NCBI RefSeq assembly: GCF_005502935.1
Contig: NZ_SCMP01000022.1
Coordinates: 1 to 49,534, forward strand
Direction of reading: 5' to 3'
Length of the DNA stretch: 49,534 bases
Source: Pseudomonas sp. 2FG
GTDB taxonomy: Bacteria; Pseudomonadota; Gammaproteobacteria; Pseudomonadales; Pseudomonadaceae
The translations under genes and the position numbers were made by a program. A model generated the notes under the pieces. That model saw only the letters and a list, made by a program, of their open reading frames with translations. It made no database searches and was not told the DNA's origin. Shown piece by piece: positions 23,690-31,862 of the stretch (within the stretch, counting starts at the first letter, position 1; every line of letters begins with the position of its first letter).

Positions 23690-24550
23690 TCAACGGCGAG
23701 GCAGGAATTGCAGTGGATCTACAGGTTTACCCTGACGGCGAATCTCAAAGTGGAGTTTCACTCGATCGGCTCCTGTGGAACCCATTTCGGCAATCGTCTG
23801 CCCTGCTTTGACCTGCTGCCCCTCCCGTACCAAAAGCCTGCGGTTGTGGCCGTAGGCGCTTACGTAGGTATCGCTATGCTTGATGATCACCAACTCGCCG
23901 TAGCCCCGTAAACCACTCCCGGCGTACACCACGGAACCATCAGACGCAGCTAAAATAGGCTGTCCTAATTCACCAGCGATATCAATTCCTTTATTCAAAC
24001 TGCCGTTTGAGGAAAAACGCCCGATTAAAGCACCGCCGGCAGGCCATGCCCAACCCGAGGCCGAGCGGCTCACTGCTTGCACTGGCGTATTCGTCGGGGG
24101 CTGCACGACAGGCGCCTGAATCGGGCGGTTAAGCGGCACCGTTGGCTCTGGCACGGCTGGCGTCTTGACCGGCGACGACCTCACTACGACCGGAGTCGCA
24201 GCCGCGACCGCTGGTCCGCCGCGTGACTTGCCATCAAAGCGAATCGCCTGCCCCACCCGGATCGTATAAGGCGCAGGAATGTTGTTGCGCGCAGCCAGCG
24301 CTTTCCAGTCCCAGCCGAAGCGGAAGGCGATCGAATAGAGCGTATCCCCACGCTGCACCACGTATTGCCCACTGGTTACGGCTTGACGTTGCGGGGTGGA
24401 TGCCGCGCGCTTGTTGTTGCGATCGACCACCTGCACGGTACTGGACGGCGAACTACTACAGCCGGCCAATAGCGCACTGAGGACAAGGCCACTCAGTAGA
24501 CGCTGTGCGCCACCGATGCAAATCCGCTGCCGAATGGCTGTGAGACTCAC
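23690..24550 (-). CDS. nlpD: lipoprotein NlpD, LysM and LytM (M23) domains
   Basis: A 286-residue outer-membrane lipoprotein. The lipobox LLAGC lies near residue 30; a LysM domain follows (YVVQRGDTLYSIAFRFGWDWKALAARNNI); the C-terminal M23/LytM domain has NKGIDIAG, YGHN and LHFEIR. The first zinc His of active M23 enzymes is Asn here (NKGIDI), so the domain is degenerate, as in E. coli NlpD, which activates amidase AmiC during division. The GTG at 24550 has GGGAGAGG three bases upstream; an upstream ATG (24580) is an alternative. rpoS follows 105 bases downstream. Confidence 0.92.
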   Translation of the reverse strand: MSLTAIRQRICIGGAQRLLSGLVLSALLAGCSSSPSSTVQVVDRNNKRAASTPQRQAVTSGQYVVQRGDTLYSIAFRFGWDWKALAARNNIPAPYTIRVGQAIRFDGKSRGGPAVAAATPVVVRSSPVKTPAVPEPTVPLNRPIQAPVVQPPTNTPVQAVSRSASGWAWPAGGALIGRFSSNGSLNKGIDIAGELGQPILAASDGSVVYAGSGLRGYGELVIIKHSDTYVSAYGHNRRLLVREGQQVKAGQTIAEMGSTGADRVKLHFEIRRQGKPVDPLQFLPRR

Positions 24551-24685
24551 CCGCCTCTCCCTTTCCCGGTGACTATTCATGGTCGTTATTGTGCAGAAAT
24601 TATTCGGCGCAGCCAGCCACACGTCTGGCGACACCCTTGGCGTGAAACAGTTAGAGCCGTTTCTTGGATCTATCCACACCAAAGA

Positions 24686-25363
24686 TCAGGCCAAGGGTCC
24701 GTTGAGCAGCGGCACAAAACGCACCGCATCCAGTACATGCCGAGAGAAACCATGCTCTTCACGGACAATCAGCAGCAGTTGCTGCACATCCCCCGCTCCG
24801 ACTGGAATCACCAAACGCCCGTCAGGAGCCAGTTGATCGAGCAGCGCCTGCGGCACCTCGGCCGCCGCCGCAGTCACGATGATGCCGTTGTAGGGCGCCA
24901 GCGCCGACCAGCCCTCCCAGCCATCACCCCAGCGAAAGACCACGTTGCGCAGGTTGAGTTCGCCCAGCCGTTCTTTCGCGCGGTCTTGCAGCACCTGGAT
25001 GCGTTCGACCGAGAACACCCGCTCGACCAGCTGAGCCAGCACCGCCGTCTGATAACCCGAGCCGGTGCCGATCTCCAGCACCTTATCCAAGGGCCCGGCC
25101 GCCAGTAGCAGCTCGGTCATGCGCCCGACCATGTAGGGTTGGGAGATGGTCTGGTTATGCCCGATGGGCAAGGCGGTATCTTCATAGGCGCGATGGGCTA
25201 ACGCCTCATCGACGAACAAATGCCGAGGGGTACGGCGAATCACTTCGAGCACCCGGGGGTTGGACAACCCCTCTTCGTACAAGCGCTGAATCAATCGCTC
25301 GCGGGTGCGCTGCGAGGTCATGCCTATGCCGCGGTGCTGCAAATCGTCTTGCCCACGAGCCAT
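24686..25363 (-). CDS. pcm: protein-L-isoaspartate O-methyltransferase
   Basis: A 225-residue PCMT. The AdoMet motif VLEIGTGSGYQTAVLAQL and the substrate segment ALPIGHNQTISQPYMVGRMTELL are intact, and the protein ends VRFVPLLNG. It repairs isoaspartyl residues in aged proteins. The start at 25363 overlaps the surE stop by one base (TGATG) and has GGAGGG nine bases upstream, supporting translational coupling; many annotated homologues start 14 codons later at MTSQRTRERL (25321). It is part of the operon ispF-truD-surE-pcm. Confidence 0.92.
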   Translation of the reverse strand: MARGQDDLQHRGIGMTSQRTRERLIQRLYEEGLSNPRVLEVIRRTPRHLFVDEALAHRAYEDTALPIGHNQTISQPYMVGRMTELLLAAGPLDKVLEIGTGSGYQTAVLAQLVERVFSVERIQVLQDRAKERLGELNLRNVVFRWGDGWEGWSALAPYNGIIVTAAAAEVPQALLDQLAPDGRLVIPVGAGDVQQLLLIVREEHGFSRHVLDAVRFVPLLNGPLA

Positions 25364-26112
25364 CAGAGTAGGCCCTCCAACCAACTGTCGAGGCCCCTGA
25401 AGGCCTCATGAAAAGTACGATCCAGCTGCAGCGGAGTAATAGATACATAGCCCTGCATCACCGCATGGAAATCCGTACCTGGCCCACCATCCTCGGCATC
25501 GCCGGCCACCGAGATCCAGTAGCCTTCTTTGCCGCGCGGATTCATCACCTTGACTGGCGCCGCCGCGCGGGCACGGTGACCGAGGCGGGTCAGTTGGATG
25601 CCGCGGATATGCTCCAGCGGCAGGTTAGGGATGTTCACATTGAGCACGGTGCGCGGCGGCAGATCGAGTTTATCGTGAGCGGCGACCAACTTACGCGCAA
25701 TGTAGGCGGCGGTCGGCAGGTTGTCCGGCTGGCGCGACAACAGCGAAAAAGCGAAGGCCGGCCGGCCGATGAAACGACCCTCCAGGGCAGCCGCCACGGT
25801 ACCGGAATAGAGCACATCATCGCCCAGGTTGGCGCCCAGGTTAATACCCGACACCACCATCTCCGGCACCGGTTCCAGCAGGCCGTTAAGGCCCAGATGA
25901 ACGCAATCCGTAGGGGTGCCATTCAGGCTGATAAAACCGTTAGCTAGGTAGTGCGGGTGTAACGGACGGTCGAGGGTCAGGGAGCTGCTTGCGCCGCTCT
26001 TGTCCTGATCCGGGGCGATGACTACACACTCGGCATAATCCACCAGCGCGGCATGCAGCGCGGCGAGGCCGGGTGCAGTCACCCCGTCATCGTTCGAAAT
26101 CAGAATACGCAT
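25363..26112 (-). CDS. surE: 5-prime/3-prime nucleotidase SurE
   Basis: A 249-residue SurE of normal length. The N-terminus MRILISNDDGVTAPG has the metal-binding Asp8 and Asp9; SGASSSLTLDRPL and SGINLGANLGDDVLYSGTVAAALEG contain the remaining metal and phosphate ligands. It dephosphorylates nucleoside monophosphates in the stress response. It overlaps truD upstream by 13 bases and pcm downstream by one, indicating one operon. Confidence 0.96.
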   Translation of the reverse strand: MRILISNDDGVTAPGLAALHAALVDYAECVVIAPDQDKSGASSSLTLDRPLHPHYLANGFISLNGTPTDCVHLGLNGLLEPVPEMVVSGINLGANLGDDVLYSGTVAAALEGRFIGRPAFAFSLLSRQPDNLPTAAYIARKLVAAHDKLDLPPRTVLNVNIPNLPLEHIRGIQLTRLGHRARAAAPVKVMNPRGKEGYWISVAGDAEDGGPGTDFHAVMQGYVSITPLQLDRTFHEAFRGLDSWLEGLL

Positions 26113-27158
26113 GGGTTATCCGTCTGCCCTGCCGGCAGCAGATCGACGAGCTCACGCACCATTACGGTGGCAAAGCATCCAGCCGGCAGGACGAATTCCA
26201 GTTGCAGAATGTCAGACTCGGGATAATGCCACGTCAACCCGCCAATGGGGAGGCGCAGGATGCGCCGTTCGTGCGCCATGCCTGCTGCGATCAACCAATC
26301 GCGCAATGCCGGCTCATGTTCAGCGACCGCCTGCTCCAAGATATAGGCAGCCCCCGTCGTCGGTGACTCACCCGCGCCCCACATCGGCCCCGTGGGATGC
26401 AGATCGAGAATCGCCAGACGCGGATCGGTGCATTCGGCCTCACCCGCAGGAAAAAAACTGCGGCTATCGGTGAAGGCCAGCAGATCCCCCACCCGTGCGT
26501 GCTGCCAACTGCCATCCGCCACACGGGCCGCCAGCACCTGATTAAACAAGTAGCTGCGGGCCGCCGAGAGCAAGCGTGAACGCAGGTTGCGTTGCTCGGG
26601 CAACTCTTTGCGACTGGCGAAATCACGCGCCTGCACGACATTGCCGCCCTGATAAGCAAAGCGCTGGGTGCCGAAGTAATTCGGCACCCCCTGGGCCGCA
26701 ATCTGTTGCAGACGCGCTTCCAGGGCAGCGGGATCGCCGCTCAGCTGGGTCAAACGCAAGGTAAAACCATTCGCCGCATGCGCCCCGCGGTGCAGCTTGC
26801 GCTTGTGCCGCGCGACCTTGAGGATGCTCAGGGTTTCGCCTTCGGCGGCAGACAGGTCGGGGGCGGCCTTGCCTGGCAGATGCAGACTGAACCACTGGCG
26901 GGTCAGCGCCTGACGATCCTTCAAGCCGGCATAGCTGATCATCTTCAAGGGCACACCGGCGGCGCGAGCCAGTCGGCGGGCGGCTTCCTCGGTATTCAGC
27001 CCGCGCTTTTCCACCCACAACCAGAGGTGCTCGCCCTCTCCGGCCAATGGAATATCCAGCACTTCATCGACCTGGAAGTCTTCCGCCGTGGCTTTCAGTA
27101 CCGCGCGGCCGACGGCCTCACCATGGGCTCGCGGACCCAGCAGTTCGAACTCGGTCAT
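26100..27158 (-). CDS. truD: tRNA pseudouridine(13) synthase TruD
   Basis: A 352-residue TruD. Catalytic Asp81 lies in YAGLKDRQALT; NYFGTQRFAYQGGNV and the insertion (TRUD) domain (about 155-300) are recognisable. It converts U13 of tRNA-Glu to pseudouridine. It overlaps ispF by four bases and surE by 13. Confidence 0.96.
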   Translation of the reverse strand: MTEFELLGPRAHGEAVGRAVLKATAEDFQVDEVLDIPLAGEGEHLWLWVEKRGLNTEEAARRLARAAGVPLKMISYAGLKDRQALTRQWFSLHLPGKAAPDLSAAEGETLSILKVARHKRKLHRGAHAANGFTLRLTQLSGDPAALEARLQQIAAQGVPNYFGTQRFAYQGGNVVQARDFASRKELPEQRNLRSRLLSAARSYLFNQVLAARVADGSWQHARVGDLLAFTDSRSFFPAGEAECTDPRLAILDLHPTGPMWGAGESPTTGAAYILEQAVAEHEPALRDWLIAAGMAHERRILRLPIGGLTWHYPESDILQLEFVLPAGCFATVMVRELVDLLPAGQTDNPCVF

Positions 27159-27628
27159 AGGGCCACCAACAAGGCGACCGCATGCACGGCTATGCCCTCT
27201 TCACGGCCGGTAAAGCCGAGTTTCTCAGTGGTCGTGGCTTTCACATTCACCTGATCCAATTCGACTGCCAGATCGGCGGCAATCGCCGCACGCATCGCCT
27301 CGATATGCGGCGCCATCTTCGGTGCCTGCGCGACTATGGTGGCGTCGACGTTGCCGACCTTCCAGCCTTTGGCCTGCACTAAGCCGAGCACATGACGCAG
27401 CAGTGCCCGGCTATCCGCGCCCTTGAACTGTGGATCGGTATCCGGGAAGTGTTTGCCGATATCGCCCAGCGCCGCCGCACCGAGCAAGGCATCGCTGAGC
27501 GCATGCAGCAGCACATCGCCATCGGAATGGGCGACCAGCCCGAATGGGTGGGGAATACGCACGCCGCCGAGGGTAATGAAGTCGCCTTCACCGAAGCGGT
27601 GCACATCGTAGCCGTGGCCAATACGCAT
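27155..27628 (-). CDS. ispF: 2-C-methyl-D-erythritol 2,4-cyclodiphosphate synthase
   Basis: A 157-residue IspF. Zinc ligands Asp8 and His10 are in MRIGHGYDVHRF; LVAHSDGDVLLHALSDALLGAAALGDIGKHFPDTD, KVGNVDATIVAQAPKM and VKATTTEKLGFTGREEG are intact. It closes the cyclodiphosphate ring in the non-mevalonate pathway. The start is set at 27628 because it matches the family N-terminus; an ATG four codons upstream (27640) is also possible. The fghA terminator ends directly before that ATG. Confidence 0.94.
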   Translation of the reverse strand: MRIGHGYDVHRFGEGDFITLGGVRIPHPFGLVAHSDGDVLLHALSDALLGAAALGDIGKHFPDTDPQFKGADSRALLRHVLGLVQAKGWKVGNVDATIVAQAPKMAPHIEAMRAAIAADLAVELDQVNVKATTTEKLGFTGREEGIAVHAVALLVAL

Positions 27629-27641
27629 TGAACTGCTCATG

Positions 27642-27674
27642 AAAAAATCGGGCCCTGAAAAGTCAGGGCCCGAT
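27642..27674 (-). terminator. terminator after fghA, adjoining ispF start
   Basis: On the minus strand ATCGGGCCCTGA, CTTT, TCAGGGCCCGAT is followed by six T. It lies 20 bases after the fghA stop. The first possible ispF ATG (27640) comes one base after the T-run, so the ispF operon seems to lack room for its own promoter between the two. Confidence 0.9.
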
Positions 27675-27694
27675 TCTAACCGCTTTGGCCGGCC

Positions 27695-28540
27695 TTAGCC
27701 TTTCAGAGCCTGCGCATGATGGCGTAAATGCTCATCGATAAAGCTGGCGATGAAGAAATAGCTGTGGTCGTAGCCCGGCTGCAGCCTTAGCGTCAGCGGG
27801 TGACTGGCCGCCTTTGCGGCAGCCTCCAACGCCTCGGGCTTCAACTGATTGACGAGGAAATCGTCGCGATCGCCCTGGTCCACCAGGATCGGCAACTTCT
27901 CCGTAGCCTCCGCCAGCAGCGCGCAGGCATCCCACTCGCGCCAACGCGAACGCTCTTCACCGAGATAGCGCGAAAACGCCTTCTCGCCCCAAGGGCAGGA
28001 CGACGGACTGCTGATCGGCGCGAAGGCCGACAGCGACTGATAGCGCCCTGGGTTACGCAGCGCGCAAACCAACGCCCCATGCCCGCCCATCGAGTGACCG
28101 CTGATACCCCGCCTGGCTGAAACCGGGAAGTGCGCCTCGATCAGCGCCGGCAACTCCTGCACCACATAATCGTGCATCCGATAATGCCGCGCCCAGGGCT
28201 CCTGGGTGGCGTTCAGGTAAAAGCCGGCACCCAGGCCGAAATCCCAGGCGCCGTCCGGATCACCCGGCACGTCCGGCCCACGCGGGCTGGTGTCCGGCGC
28301 GACTATGACCAACCCCAGTTCGGCAGCCAGGCGCTGGGCGCCAGCCTTGTGCATGAAGTTCTCATCGGTGCAGGTCAGCCCGGACAACCAATACAGCACC
28401 GGCAGTTTGGCGCCCTGCTCGGCCTGCGGCGGCAGGTAGACGGCGAACACCATGTCGCAACCGAGCACCTCGGATCGGTGCCGGTAACGCTTGTGCCAGC
28501 CGCCGAAGCTTTTCTGGCAGGAAATATTTTCCAGAGTCAT
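27695..28540 (-). CDS. fghA: S-formylglutathione hydrolase
   Basis: A 281-residue esterase-D-type enzyme. The nucleophile lies in GHSMGGHGAL, the Asp in DQGDRDDFL and the His in YDHSYFFIASFIDEH; LSGLTCTDENF forms the oxyanion region. It hydrolyses S-formylglutathione to formate and glutathione, the second step of formaldehyde detoxification. The start at 28540 has GGAG six bases upstream. It lies 66 bases downstream of adhC on the same strand. Confidence 0.95.
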   Translation of the reverse strand: MTLENISCQKSFGGWHKRYRHRSEVLGCDMVFAVYLPPQAEQGAKLPVLYWLSGLTCTDENFMHKAGAQRLAAELGLVIVAPDTSPRGPDVPGDPDGAWDFGLGAGFYLNATQEPWARHYRMHDYVVQELPALIEAHFPVSARRGISGHSMGGHGALVCALRNPGRYQSLSAFAPISSPSSCPWGEKAFSRYLGEERSRWREWDACALLAEATEKLPILVDQGDRDDFLVNQLKPEALEAAAKAASHPLTLRLQPGYDHSYFFIASFIDEHLRHHAQALKG

Positions 28541-28606
28541 GACAGTCTCCATAAGGTGCACCGTGCGCAGCACATGAATGCCAGCTGCGCACGACGCACC
28601 CTGCTT

Positions 28607-29719
28607 TCAGAAATGGATAACGGTGCGGATGCTCTTACCTTCATGCATCAGATCGAAAGCCTCGTTGATCCGCTCCAGCCCCATGGTGTGGGTGATGAAG
28701 GTATCCAGCGGAATCTCGCCCTTCTGCGCCTTCTCCACATAGCTCGGCAGCTCGGTACGGCCCTTCACGCCACCAAAGGCCGAACCGCGCCAGACGCGAC
28801 CGGTCACCAGTTGGAACGGCCGGGTGCTGATTTCCTGGCCGGCACCGGCGACGCCGATGATGATCGACTCGCCCCACCCCTTGTGCGCGCACTCCAGCGC
28901 CGCGCGCATCAACTGCACATTGCCAACGCACTCGAAGCTGTAGTCGACGCCGCCATCGGTCAGCTCGATGATCACGTCCTGAATCGGCTTGGCGTAATCC
29001 TTCGGATTGATGAAGTCGGTAGCACCCAACTCCCTGGCCACGTCGAATTTGGCCGGGTTGATATCGATGGCGATGATCCGCGAAGCCTTGGCCATCTTGG
29101 CGCCGATGATCGCTGCGAGGCCGATGCCGCCAAGGCCGAAAATCGCCACGGTAGCGCCCTCCTCGACCTTGGCGGTATTGAGCACCGCACCGATGCCGGT
29201 GGTCACGCCGCAACCGAGCAGGCAGACCTTTTCCAGTGGCGCGTCCTTGGGAATCTTGGCCAGGGAAACTTCCGGCAGCACGGTGTACTCGGAGAACGTC
29301 GAGCAACCCATGTAGTGGTAGATCGGCTGCCCCTGATAGGAAAAGCGACTGGTGCCATCCGGCATCAGACCCTTGCCCTGGGTCGCGCGCACGGCGCTGC
29401 ACAGGTTGGTCTTGCCTGATTTGCAGAATTTGCACTCGCGGCATTCCGCGGTGTACAGCGGAATCACATGATCGCCGACGGCAACAGACGTCACGCCCTC
29501 ACCGACGGCTTCGACTATGCCGCCGCCTTCATGGCCGAGAATCGACGGGAACACGCCTTCGGAGTCCGCGCCGGACAGCGTATAGGCATCGGTGTGGCAA
29601 ACGCCGGTGGCGACGATGCGCACCAGCACTTCGCCGGCTTTCGGCGGCTCGACGTCCACTTCGACGATTTGCAATGGTTGGTTGGGCGCAAAGGCAACGG
29701 CAGCACGCGACTTGATCAT
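28607..29719 (-). CDS. adhC: S-(hydroxymethyl)glutathione dehydrogenase (class III ADH)
   Basis: A 370-residue zinc alcohol dehydrogenase. The catalytic zinc site has GVCHTDAYTLSG and GHEGGGIVEAVG; the structural zinc site is CRECKFCKSGKTNLC; the NAD site is FGLGGIGLAAIIGAK. It oxidises the spontaneous formaldehyde-glutathione adduct to S-formylglutathione, which fghA then hydrolyses. It is divergent from a LysR regulator. It is also called frmA or flhA in other bacteria. Confidence 0.96.
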   Translation of the reverse strand: MIKSRAAVAFAPNQPLQIVEVDVEPPKAGEVLVRIVATGVCHTDAYTLSGADSEGVFPSILGHEGGGIVEAVGEGVTSVAVGDHVIPLYTAECRECKFCKSGKTNLCSAVRATQGKGLMPDGTSRFSYQGQPIYHYMGCSTFSEYTVLPEVSLAKIPKDAPLEKVCLLGCGVTTGIGAVLNTAKVEEGATVAIFGLGGIGLAAIIGAKMAKASRIIAIDINPAKFDVARELGATDFINPKDYAKPIQDVIIELTDGGVDYSFECVGNVQLMRAALECAHKGWGESIIIGVAGAGQEISTRPFQLVTGRVWRGSAFGGVKGRTELPSYVEKAQKGEIPLDTFITHTMGLERINEAFDLMHEGKSIRTVIHF

Positions 29720-29770
29720 GAAGGTTCTCCGGCAGTTAAAACGATGGGCAGAGTGTAGATCAGCGCCATT

Positions 29771-29826
29771 TGATTAATAATCCACAGCAAAGCAAAACAT
29801 TATTGCCATACAGGGACAATTAATCA
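29771..29826. promoter_or_regulatory. candidate regulator operator between adhC and the LysR gene
   Basis: TGATTAAT (29771-29778) and ATTAATCA (29819-29826) form a perfect inverted pair 40 bases apart, with an inner pair AATAAT/ATTATT. They lie in the 109-bp divergent promoter region, as expected for a LysR-type binding site. The assignment is by position only. Confidence 0.45.
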
Positions 29827-29828
29827 CC

Positions 29829-30737
29829 ATGAATCGCTGGGAAGGCTTGGACGAGTTTGTCGCCGTGGCCGAATGCGGCCAGTTCACCGCTGCCGCCGAA
29901 CGCCTCGGCGTATCCTCATCACACATCAGCCGGCAGATCGCCCGACTGGAAGAGCGTCTGCAAACCCGCCTGCTGTACCGCAGCACCCGGCGCGTGGCCT
30001 TGACCGAAGCCGGGCAGACCTTTTTGCAGCATTGCCAGCGCTTGCAGGATGCCCGCGAAGAAGCCCTGCGCGCGGTCGGCGAGCTAACCAGTGAGCCCAA
30101 AGGATTGTTGCGCATGACTTGCGCCGTGGCCTATGGCGAGCGTTTTATCGTGCCACTGGTGACCGACTTTATGGCCCGCCATCCGCAGCTACGGGTGGAC
30201 ATCGAACTGAGCAATCGCACCCTGGACCTGGTGCAGGAAGGGCTGGACCTGGCGATTCGCCTGGGTCGCCTGCAGGACTCGCGCCTGGTTGCTACGCGCC
30301 TGGCGCCGCGGCGCATGTACCTGTGTGGGGCGCCTGCCTACCTGGAACGCTACGGCCGACCGCACAGCTTGTCGGAACTGGGTCGGCATAACTGCCTGAT
30401 CGGCAGCAGTGACGCCTGGAGCTTCCAGCAGGACGGCCGCGAATATTCGCAGCGGGTGCAAGGCAACTGGCGCTGCAACAGCGGCCAAGCGGTGCTGGAC
30501 GCGGCATTGCGCGGCCTGGGCTTGTGCCAGTTGCCGGACTATTACGTGCAGGAGCACTTGAAAAGCGCTGCACTGATCTCGTTACTGGAAAACCATCAGC
30601 CGCCGAATACTGCAGTCTGGGCGCTGTATCCGCAGCAGCGGCACTTGTCGCCGAAGGTGCGACAGTTGGTCGATCATCTGAAGGCCGGACTGGCCGGGCG
30701 GGCGGAATATTCAAACGCGCTGGCCGAGCGATCCTAG
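29829..30737 (+). CDS. gfnR: LysR-family regulator of formaldehyde detoxification (GfnR-like)
   Basis: A 302-residue LysR-type regulator. The helix-turn-helix covers about residues 1-60 (LDEFVAVAECGQFTAAAERLGVSSSHISRQIARLEERL) and the effector domain about 90-295. The divergent position next to adhC matches P. aeruginosa PA3630 (gfnR), described as a regulator of glutathione-dependent formaldehyde neutralisation. It probably responds to formaldehyde or its glutathione adduct. The TAG stop lies in the first arm of a downstream palindromic element. Confidence 0.82.
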   Translation: MNRWEGLDEFVAVAECGQFTAAAERLGVSSSHISRQIARLEERLQTRLLYRSTRRVALTEAGQTFLQHCQRLQDAREEALRAVGELTSEPKGLLRMTCAVAYGERFIVPLVTDFMARHPQLRVDIELSNRTLDLVQEGLDLAIRLGRLQDSRLVATRLAPRRMYLCGAPAYLERYGRPHSLSELGRHNCLIGSSDAWSFQQDGREYSQRVQGNWRCNSGQAVLDAALRGLGLCQLPDYYVQEHLKSAALISLLENHQPPNTAVWALYPQQRHLSPKVRQLVDHLKAGLAGRAEYSNALAERS

Positions 30738-30807
30738 GGCGTACTCGCGAAGCAGTACGCCACCCCGACAATGGCGGGCTGGTCGCTTCGCGACCGAGGC
30801 CGCCCTA
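30735..30807. repeat. cloverleaf-like palindromic element
   Basis: Outer arms TAGGGCG (30735-30741) and CGCCCTA (30801-30807) enclose two hairpins: GCGTACT...AGTACGC (30739-30760) and GGTCGC-TTC-GCGACC (30781-30795). It sits between convergent gfnR and ispD, and its first arm includes the gfnR stop. It resembles intergenic palindromic repeats of pseudomonads and may serve as a bidirectional transcript end; no other copy is in the window. Confidence 0.6.
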
Positions 30808-30814
30808 CGGTTGA

Positions 30815-31525
30815 TCAGCGTTTTTGCGACCAGCGTTGACGCAACCACTCCAGGTCTTCCGGCCGGGTGATTTTAAGGTTGTCGGCACGGCCCTCGATCA
30901 AACGCGGCGACTGGCCGGCCCACTCGATGGCCGAGGCCTCATCGGTAATCCGCACGCCGGAAACCAAGGCATCGGCCAAGACGCGCTGCAAGGTACCGAG
31001 GCGAAACATCTGCGGCGTAAAGGCCTGCCAGATCACCGAGCGGTCGACGGTTTCCGCCACCCGGCCATCGGTGCCGGCGCGTTTCAGGGTATCGCGCGCC
31101 GGCACGGCGAGCAGGCCGCCGACCGGATCATCGGCTAATTCGGCGAGCAGCAGATCGAGATCGAAGCGCGACAGGTTTGGCCGCGCGGCATCATGCACCA
31201 GCACCCAATCGTCGTCGCTCGCACCCAACTCAGCCAACCGCAGCAAGCCGTTGAGCACCGAGTCGGCCCGCTCGACGCCACCCTCGGCGCGCTGGATACG
31301 CGAGTCGCGCGAGCAATCCAGCTGTGGCCAATAGGGATCATCCTCGGCCAGGCTCACCACCAAGCCGCGCAACTGCGGATGTCCGAGGAAACAGGCCAGG
31401 GTATGTTCGAGAATGGTTTTCCCGGCCAGTTCGAGGTATTGCTTGGGGCGGTCGGCGCCCATCCGCGCGCCCACCCCCGCAGCAGGAATCAGGGCCCAGA
31501 AGGCGGGGGCTGCAGAGGAAATCAT
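30815..31525 (-). CDS. ispD: 2-C-methyl-D-erythritol 4-phosphate cytidylyltransferase
   Basis: A 236-residue IspD. The CTP-binding loop PAAGVGARMGADRPKQYLEL, then GGVERADSVLNGL and VLVHDAARP (metal-binding Asp) are intact; TDEASAIEWAG and KITRPEDL close the fold. It activates methylerythritol phosphate in isoprenoid synthesis. It overlaps ftsB by four bases (ATGA-type), giving translational coupling. Confidence 0.96.
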   Translation of the reverse strand: MISSAAPAFWALIPAAGVGARMGADRPKQYLELAGKTILEHTLACFLGHPQLRGLVVSLAEDDPYWPQLDCSRDSRIQRAEGGVERADSVLNGLLRLAELGASDDDWVLVHDAARPNLSRFDLDLLLAELADDPVGGLLAVPARDTLKRAGTDGRVAETVDRSVIWQAFTPQMFRLGTLQRVLADALVSGVRITDEASAIEWAGQSPRLIEGRADNLKITRPEDLEWLRQRWSQKR

Positions 31526-31803
31526 TCGGTCAACTGATAGAGGGTCTCGCCCTCTTTAACCATGCCGAGTTCGTGGCGAGCACGCTCTTCGACTGTCTCC
31601 ATACCCTGCTTCAGCTCCATCACTTCGGCTTCGAGGATACGGTTACGCTCGAGCAGGCGCTCGTTTTCACCTTTCTGCTCGGCGATCTGCTGTTGCAGGC
31701 TGGTGACCTGCGCCAGGCTGCCGTCGCCCACCCACAGACGATACTGCAGGCCAGCCAGCAGCAGGATCAGCGCGACGAATAACCCATAAGGTGATTTAGC
31801 CAT
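31522..31803 (-). CDS. ftsB: cell division protein FtsB
   Basis: A 93-residue inner-membrane protein. One transmembrane helix (about 5-22, YGLFVALILLLAGLQYRLW) is followed by a coiled coil (LQQQIAEQKGENERLLERNRILEAEVMELK) and EERARHELGMVKEGETLYQL. It joins FtsL and FtsQ in the divisome. The start at 31803 (MAKSPYG) matches known homologues; an ATG six codons upstream (31821) lies right at the end of the eno terminator. Neither has a good ribosome site, so expression is probably limited. Confidence 0.92.
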   Translation of the reverse strand: MAKSPYGLFVALILLLAGLQYRLWVGDGSLAQVTSLQQQIAEQKGENERLLERNRILEAEVMELKQGMETVEERARHELGMVKEGETLYQLTE

Positions 31804-31824
31804 TTGGCGAAAGGTATCCATACA

Positions 31825-31850
31825 AAAAGGGCAGCTTGCGCTGCCCTTTT
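31825..31850 (-). terminator. terminator after eno, touching ftsB
   Basis: On the minus strand AAAAGGGCAGC, GCAA, GCTGCCCTTTT is followed by TG; the T-run is partly inside the stem. It lies 12 bases after the eno stop. The upstream ftsB ATG (31821) follows the stem by three bases. Confidence 0.85.
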
Positions 31851-31862
31851 ACCATTCCTGGC

